Notes under the pieces: model-generated
Seen by the model: only the letters and a program-made list of their open reading frames with translations
Database searches by the model: none
What the model was told of the DNA's origin: nothing
Shown here: positions 6,928 through 9,753 of the stretch, piece after piece
Numbering within the stretch: the stretch's first letter is position 1
Layout: the number at the start of each line of letters is the position of its first letter
DNA from: Burkholderiales bacterium
GTDB lineage: Bacteria > Pseudomonadota > Gammaproteobacteria > Burkholderiales > CAIKXV01
Direction: 5' to 3'
NCBI GenBank assembly: GCA_019751575.1
Contig: JAIENF010000532.1
Coordinates: forward strand, 1 to 9,753
DNA: 9,753 bases
Translations under genes and position numbers: made by a program

Positions 6928-7951
6928 TTGCCCGGCTCACTGCCCGGGTCGGCCCGCTCCAGCTCGGCACATACGCCGCCTTTCTCCCGACGCCCCCGCA
7001 CACCACCAGCAGCAGGTCCTCCGGCGTTGCGCCCACGGGAAGCCAGTCGCGGCCGAGGCCATGGCACTGCTCGCCGACCGATCGGCGCATCGGCCCGCCG
7101 AGCCAGTCGAGCGGCAGCCGGGCACGTCCATGGATCAGCGCCTTCACCTGGGGCTTGCCGCAGCCGCCACGGTGGAACAGCGTGGCATGTTCGGGCGGCA
7201 CCAGCAGCACCGGCTCTCCGCCACCGACCACTCCGTCCGGCCCTGTGTTCCCGGCCGCGGGCATCGAGCCGGCGTAGGTCTGTGCCAGGTCGGCCGGATC
7301 GCTGCTCGAGCTGTCGTTGATCTCGATGCTGCCTGCGGCGCCGACCACGGTCACGACGCCCTGTCCGGGATCGAAGCCGCGGTCGACATGCAAGGGCGTC
7401 CACGGACTGTCGGCTTCGTTCTCCGCGACGCAGAAGCTGTACTTGCCCGGCTGCCCCAGCGTCGCCATGTCGAGTTCGCCCGGGATCGCGCCGCCGACGT
7501 TGCGCAGGACGAGGCCGATCGCGCGGCCGATGCTCGCATTGGCGAGATTGCCCGGGCCGAGGGCGTTCGCGCCTGCGTTCATGCCGGCGGCGGCCGCCGC
7601 GGGTCCGTTGACGATGATCATCGGGCAGGCCGAGCCGGTGGTGGTGGCGATCCCGAGCAGGTTGAATTCATCCGCGCACATCGCGCCGACCGCGGTGCCG
7701 ACGATCTTCAGGCAGGCGGGCGTGCAACCGGCCATCACGGCGTTGATCGCCACCTGCTGCCAGGTCACGTCGACATAGGACGGAGGCAGGACGCCCAGCG
7801 TGCCGGCGGGATCGACGCCGGCAGCGGCCAGCATCCGCTGCACCCGGTCGGCGGTGGGCGGGATCACCGGCAGTCCATCGGTGATGCCCGCGGCCAGCAG
7901 GGCGGCCTGGGCGGTTTCGTAATCCGATGACGGGCCGCTCCAGCATTCCAT
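6920..7951 (-). CDS. Conserved protein of unknown function with DGLPVIPPT motif
   Basis: A 343-residue soluble protein with no signal peptide. Blocks that look highly conserved are AGITDGLPVIPPT (21-33), QQVAINAVMAGC (65-76), ATTTGSACPMIIVNGPAA (102-119), NALGPGNLANASIGRA (129-144), LRNVGGAIPGELDM (149-162), GQPGKYSFCVAENE (166-179) and a C-terminal VVCGGVGRKAAYVPSW (316-331). From memory this resembles a widespread uncharacterised family with a 'DGLPVVPPT' start, often found near UGSC-type (seleno)proteins; I know of no proven reaction. Cysteines at about 76, 80, 92, 109, 174, 264, 296 and 318 are worth noting. The start at 7951 has a strong AGGAGG 6 bases upstream, so it should be well translated. 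It follows the Bug receptor gene by 32 bp, arguing for one transcript and for a role in using the receptor's ligand (inference). Confidence 0.85.
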   Translation of the reverse strand: MECWSGPSSDYETAQAALLAAGITDGLPVIPPTADRVQRMLAAAGVDPAGTLGVLPPSYVDVTWQQVAINAVMAGCTPACLKIVGTAVGAMCADEFNLLGIATTTGSACPMIIVNGPAAAAAGMNAGANALGPGNLANASIGRAIGLVLRNVGGAIPGELDMATLGQPGKYSFCVAENEADSPWTPLHVDRGFDPGQGVVTVVGAAGSIEINDSSSSDPADLAQTYAGSMPAAGNTGPDGVVGGGEPVLLVPPEHATLFHRGGCGKPQVKALIHGRARLPLDWLGGPMRRSVGEQCHGLGRDWLPVGATPEDLLLVVCGGVGRKAAYVPSWSGPTRAVSRAID

Positions 7952-7983
7952 GTCGATCCTCCTGCCGAGGCGCCCCGCGCCCG

Positions 7984-8949
7984 CTACAGCTTGATGTTGG
8001 CTGCCTTGATCACCTTGCGCCAGTTCTCGAACTCGGTGCGCATGAACTTCGCCAGTCCCTCGGGCGAACTCGGCGCCGGCTCGGCACCCTGGCTGGCGAA
8101 CAGCTCGGCGATGTCGGGCTGGTTCAGCGCCTTGACCGTGTCGGCGTTCACCTGGTTGACGATGTCCCTGGGCATCGCCGCCGGCCCGAACAGCCCGTAC
8201 CAGGTCGTGTACTGGAAGCTCTGCAGCCCTGCGGTCTCTGAAACGGTGGGCACGTCCGGCGCGGCCGGCGAGCGCTTCGCGCTGCCGACGGCGATCGCGC
8301 GCAGCCGTCCCGACTTGATGTGCGGCAGTACCGACGGCATGCTGTTGAACAGCAGCGACACCTGCCCCGAGATCACGTCGGTCATCGCCGGCGTGGTGCC
8401 CTTGTAGGGGATGTGCACCATGTTCATGCCGGTCATCGACATCAGCAGCTCCATGCCCATGTGGTTCGGGCTTCCCGGGCCGACCGATGCGTAGTTGATC
8501 TGCCCCGGCTTCGACTTCGCCAGCTTGACCAGGTCGGTGACCGACCGCACCGGCAGCGAAGGGTGCACCACCAGTATCTGCGGGTTGATCACCAGCAGCG
8601 CGATCGGGGCCAGGTCGGTGAACACGTCATAGGGCAGCTTGCTCACCGCGGGCCCGACGGCCATCGAACCCGAGGTGCCCAGCAGCAGCGTATGGCCATC
8701 GGGGGGTGAGCGCAGCACCAGTTCGACGCCGACCACGCCGCCGGCACCGGGCCGATTCTCGACCACCACCGGCTGCTTCCAGGCCTCGCCCAGCCGCTGC
8801 CCGAGCGCGCGCGCGACGAAATCGACCGGACCCCCGGGCGGGAAATGCACGACGATGCGCACCGTACGGCTGGGGAAGCTCTGTGCATGGACGGACGTCG
8901 CCGCGGCGATCAGGGCGATGGCGGCGGCCAGTCGAAAGGACGTGTGCAT
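7984..8949 (-). CDS. Bug/TctC family tripartite tricarboxylate transporter substrate-binding protein
   Basis: A 321-residue periplasmic solute receptor. Residues 1-22 are a classic Sec signal peptide (Arg-containing n-region, hydrophobic AAAIALIAAATS core, cleavage after VHA before Q23). Mature-protein landmarks are VHFPPGGPVDFVARALGQ (34-51), VVENRPGAGG (62-71), PPDGHTLLLG (82-91), INYASVGPGSPNHMGMELL (151-169), HIPYKG (179-184) and a C-terminal FENWRKVIKAANI (307-319). Bug proteins bind carboxylates, amino acids, nicotinate and related small acids; the ligand here is unknown. No TctA/TctB membrane subunits lie nearby, which is usual for the many orphan Bug genes of Burkholderiales. The ATG at 8949 has GGAGG 8 bases upstream and puts the signal peptide at the N-terminus; an ATG at 8997 would add a charged 16-residue tail and is less likely. 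It diverges from the amidase gene across 143 bp. Confidence 0.95.
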   Translation of the reverse strand: MHTSFRLAAAIALIAAATSVHAQSFPSRTVRIVVHFPPGGPVDFVARALGQRLGEAWKQPVVVENRPGAGGVVGVELVLRSPPDGHTLLLGTSGSMAVGPAVSKLPYDVFTDLAPIALLVINPQILVVHPSLPVRSVTDLVKLAKSKPGQINYASVGPGSPNHMGMELLMSMTGMNMVHIPYKGTTPAMTDVISGQVSLLFNSMPSVLPHIKSGRLRAIAVGSAKRSPAAPDVPTVSETAGLQSFQYTTWYGLFGPAAMPRDIVNQVNADTVKALNQPDIAELFASQGAEPAPSSPEGLAKFMRTEFENWRKVIKAANIKL

Positions 8950-9092
8950 TCGATGCTCCTCCGTACGATGTTTTTTTATGGTGGTTGAATCTAGCATGAG
9001 TGGCGAGGGGTGCCCGTCGCGCCGCCGGGTGGAACGCGCGGCACGCGATTCGTGTACTGTCATCCGCCGAACGAATGGCGGAGCCCGGCCTC
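8950..9092. promoter_or_regulatory. Divergent promoter region between Bug receptor and amidase genes
   Basis: This 143-bp gap must hold promoters for both flanking genes. Its left part is the most AT-rich stretch of the window, with a run of seven T at 8971-8977 and a mixed AT segment to 8993. On the minus strand TGCTAGATT (8996-8988) matches an extended -10 (TG-n-TAxxxT). It would start transcription near 8981 and give a leader of about 30 bases. No -35 box stands out. I see no convincing sigma-70 promoter for the amidase side. No regulator gene lies in the window. Confidence 0.4.
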
Positions 9093-9753
9093 ATGTCGCA
9101 ACGGACACAGCAGTCGAACCAGCCCTGGCAAGTGCCCGTCACCGGGCTGGCCGCGTTGATGGCCCGCAAGTCGCTGTCGCCGGTGGAACTGCTCGAGCTT
9201 TTCCTGGCGCGCTGCGAGCGCCTCAACCCGGTCCTGAATGCGATCGTCGCGTTCGACATCGAGGGCGCGCGTGCGGCGGCCAGGGCGTCCGAGCAGCGGA
9301 TGATGTCAGGCACGCGGCTGGGGGTCCTCGATGGCATCCCGGCAACCATCAAGGACAACCTGTACGCGAAGGGGCTGCCGGCGACCTGGGGCAGCCGGTT
9401 GTTCGAAGGTTTCATGCCGGAGAACGACGACCGGGTCGTCGCGCACCTGCGCGCGGCCGGCGTGGTGATCCTCGGCAAGACGAACACGCCGGAGCTCGCG
9501 CTTGCGTCGCATACCGACAACCTGCTGTTCGGCAAGACACGCAACCCCTGGGATACCGCACTCACGCCCGGCGGATCGAGCGGGGGTGCGGTGGCTGCGA
9601 TCGCTGCCGGCCTGGCGCCGATCGCGATCGGCACCGATGCCGGTGGCTCTATCCGGCGTCCGGCCGGGTATACGGGCATCGTCGGGCTGCGGCCTTCGAC
9701 CGGCCGCATCCCGCGCCGGCATGGTTTCCCGGCCCTGGCCAACGACTTCCAGG
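9093..9753 (+). CDS. Amidase signature family hydrolase, N-terminal part (3' truncated by window edge)
   Basis: The frame is open from the ATG at 9093 to the window end (220 residues; full enzymes are about 450-500). It shows the complete Ser-cisSer-Lys catalytic signature: the Lys in GIPATIKDNL (near residue 88), TPGGSSGGAVAAIAAG with the cis-Ser (about 162-177), and GTDAGGSIRRPAGYTGIVGL with the nucleophilic Ser (about 183-202). The upstream ALMARKSLSPVELLELFLAR helix is also typical. These enzymes hydrolyse amides or act as GatA; GatA is unlikely because no gatB/gatC is nearby. A GGAG at 9080-9083 lies 9 bases before 9093, favouring it over the in-frame ATG at 9075. It diverges from the Bug receptor gene, a common arrangement for an uptake-plus-hydrolysis pair. 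The substrate is unknown. Confidence 0.93.
   Translation, partial: MSQRTQQSNQPWQVPVTGLAALMARKSLSPVELLELFLARCERLNPVLNAIVAFDIEGARAAARASEQRMMSGTRLGVLDGIPATIKDNLYAKGLPATWGSRLFEGFMPENDDRVVAHLRAAGVVILGKTNTPELALASHTDNLLFGKTRNPWDTALTPGGSSGGAVAAIAAGLAPIAIGTDAGGSIRRPAGYTGIVGLRPSTGRIPRRHGFPALANDFQ

Noticed and set aside
5554..7320. Long open frame on the plus strand (588 codons) opposite the GAF-EAL gene and part of the unknown-protein gene.
   Set aside because: It is antisense to two genes with clear domain motifs, crosses their intergenic gap, and its composition (Arg, Gly, His, Ala) is that of a GC-rich shadow frame.
8971..8977. Run of seven T as an intrinsic terminator.
   Set aside because: No GC-rich stem lies directly before it on the plus strand, and no plus-strand gene ends there; it fits better as part of an AT-rich promoter.
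8950..9063. N-terminal extension of the Bug receptor gene to an earlier start.
   Set aside because: It would bury the signal peptide behind a charged segment; the ATG at 8949 has a good GGAGG and the expected signal sequence.
8627..9742. Minus-strand open frame of 371 codons over the divergent region and the amidase.
   Set aside because: It runs opposite a frame with the full amidase signature and through a promoter region.
1..9753. CRISPR array, tRNA/rRNA genes, insertion sequences, attachment sites, phage genes.
   Set aside because: I saw no regularly spaced repeats, no RNA gene consensus, no transposase or integrase motifs, and no marked composition break apart from the short region at 8970-8995.

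Overview
The window is GC-rich, with strong G/C preference at third codon positions, and looks like chromosomal DNA from a betaproteobacterium, most likely Burkholderiales (an Alcaligenaceae- or Comamonadaceae-like soil or water organism). That placement is an inference. It rests on a Bug/TctC solute receptor beside an amidase, an MmgE/PrpD protein, a PuuE-like deacetylase and an NMT1-type binding protein, a combination typical of that group. No rRNA, tRNA, CRISPR array, insertion sequence, integrase or phage gene is visible.

Layout. (1) Positions 1-2231, plus strand: the C-terminal part of a YhaN-like coiled-coil AAA/SMC-type ATPase that enters from the left, then a SEC-C zinc-motif protein of unknown function 37 bp downstream. 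(2) A 39-bp convergent junction (2232-2270) with a possible GC hairpin. (3) Positions 2271-8949, minus strand, read right to left: a Bug/TctC periplasmic receptor, a conserved protein of unknown function with a DGLPVIPPT motif, a GAF-EAL cyclic-di-GMP phosphodiesterase, an NMT1/THI5-like binding protein without a signal peptide, a PuuE-like polysaccharide deacetylase, and an MmgE/PrpD protein. The last two overlap by 4 bp (ATGA). (4) A 143-bp divergent intergenic region (8950-9092). (5) From 9093, plus strand: an amidase-signature enzyme that runs off the right edge.

How the genes may work together. The receptor, the unknown protein, the amidase, the PuuE-like C-N/acyl hydrolase and the MmgE/PrpD protein suggest uptake and breakdown of a nitrogen-containing organic acid or amide; the substrate cannot be read from sequence. 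The minus-strand run is probably not one transcript. A hairpin followed by a short T run lies between the unknown protein and the GAF-EAL gene, and a 90-bp gap follows the GAF-EAL gene. The likely units are therefore tctC plus the unknown gene; the GAF-EAL gene; and NMT1-deacetylase-MmgE/PrpD. Both binding proteins lack their membrane transporter subunits here.

Nothing in the window is clearly a new system. The best leads are the unknown DGLPVIPPT protein in its catabolic setting, the signal-less NMT1-like protein tied to two enzymes, and the ATPase/SEC-C pair.
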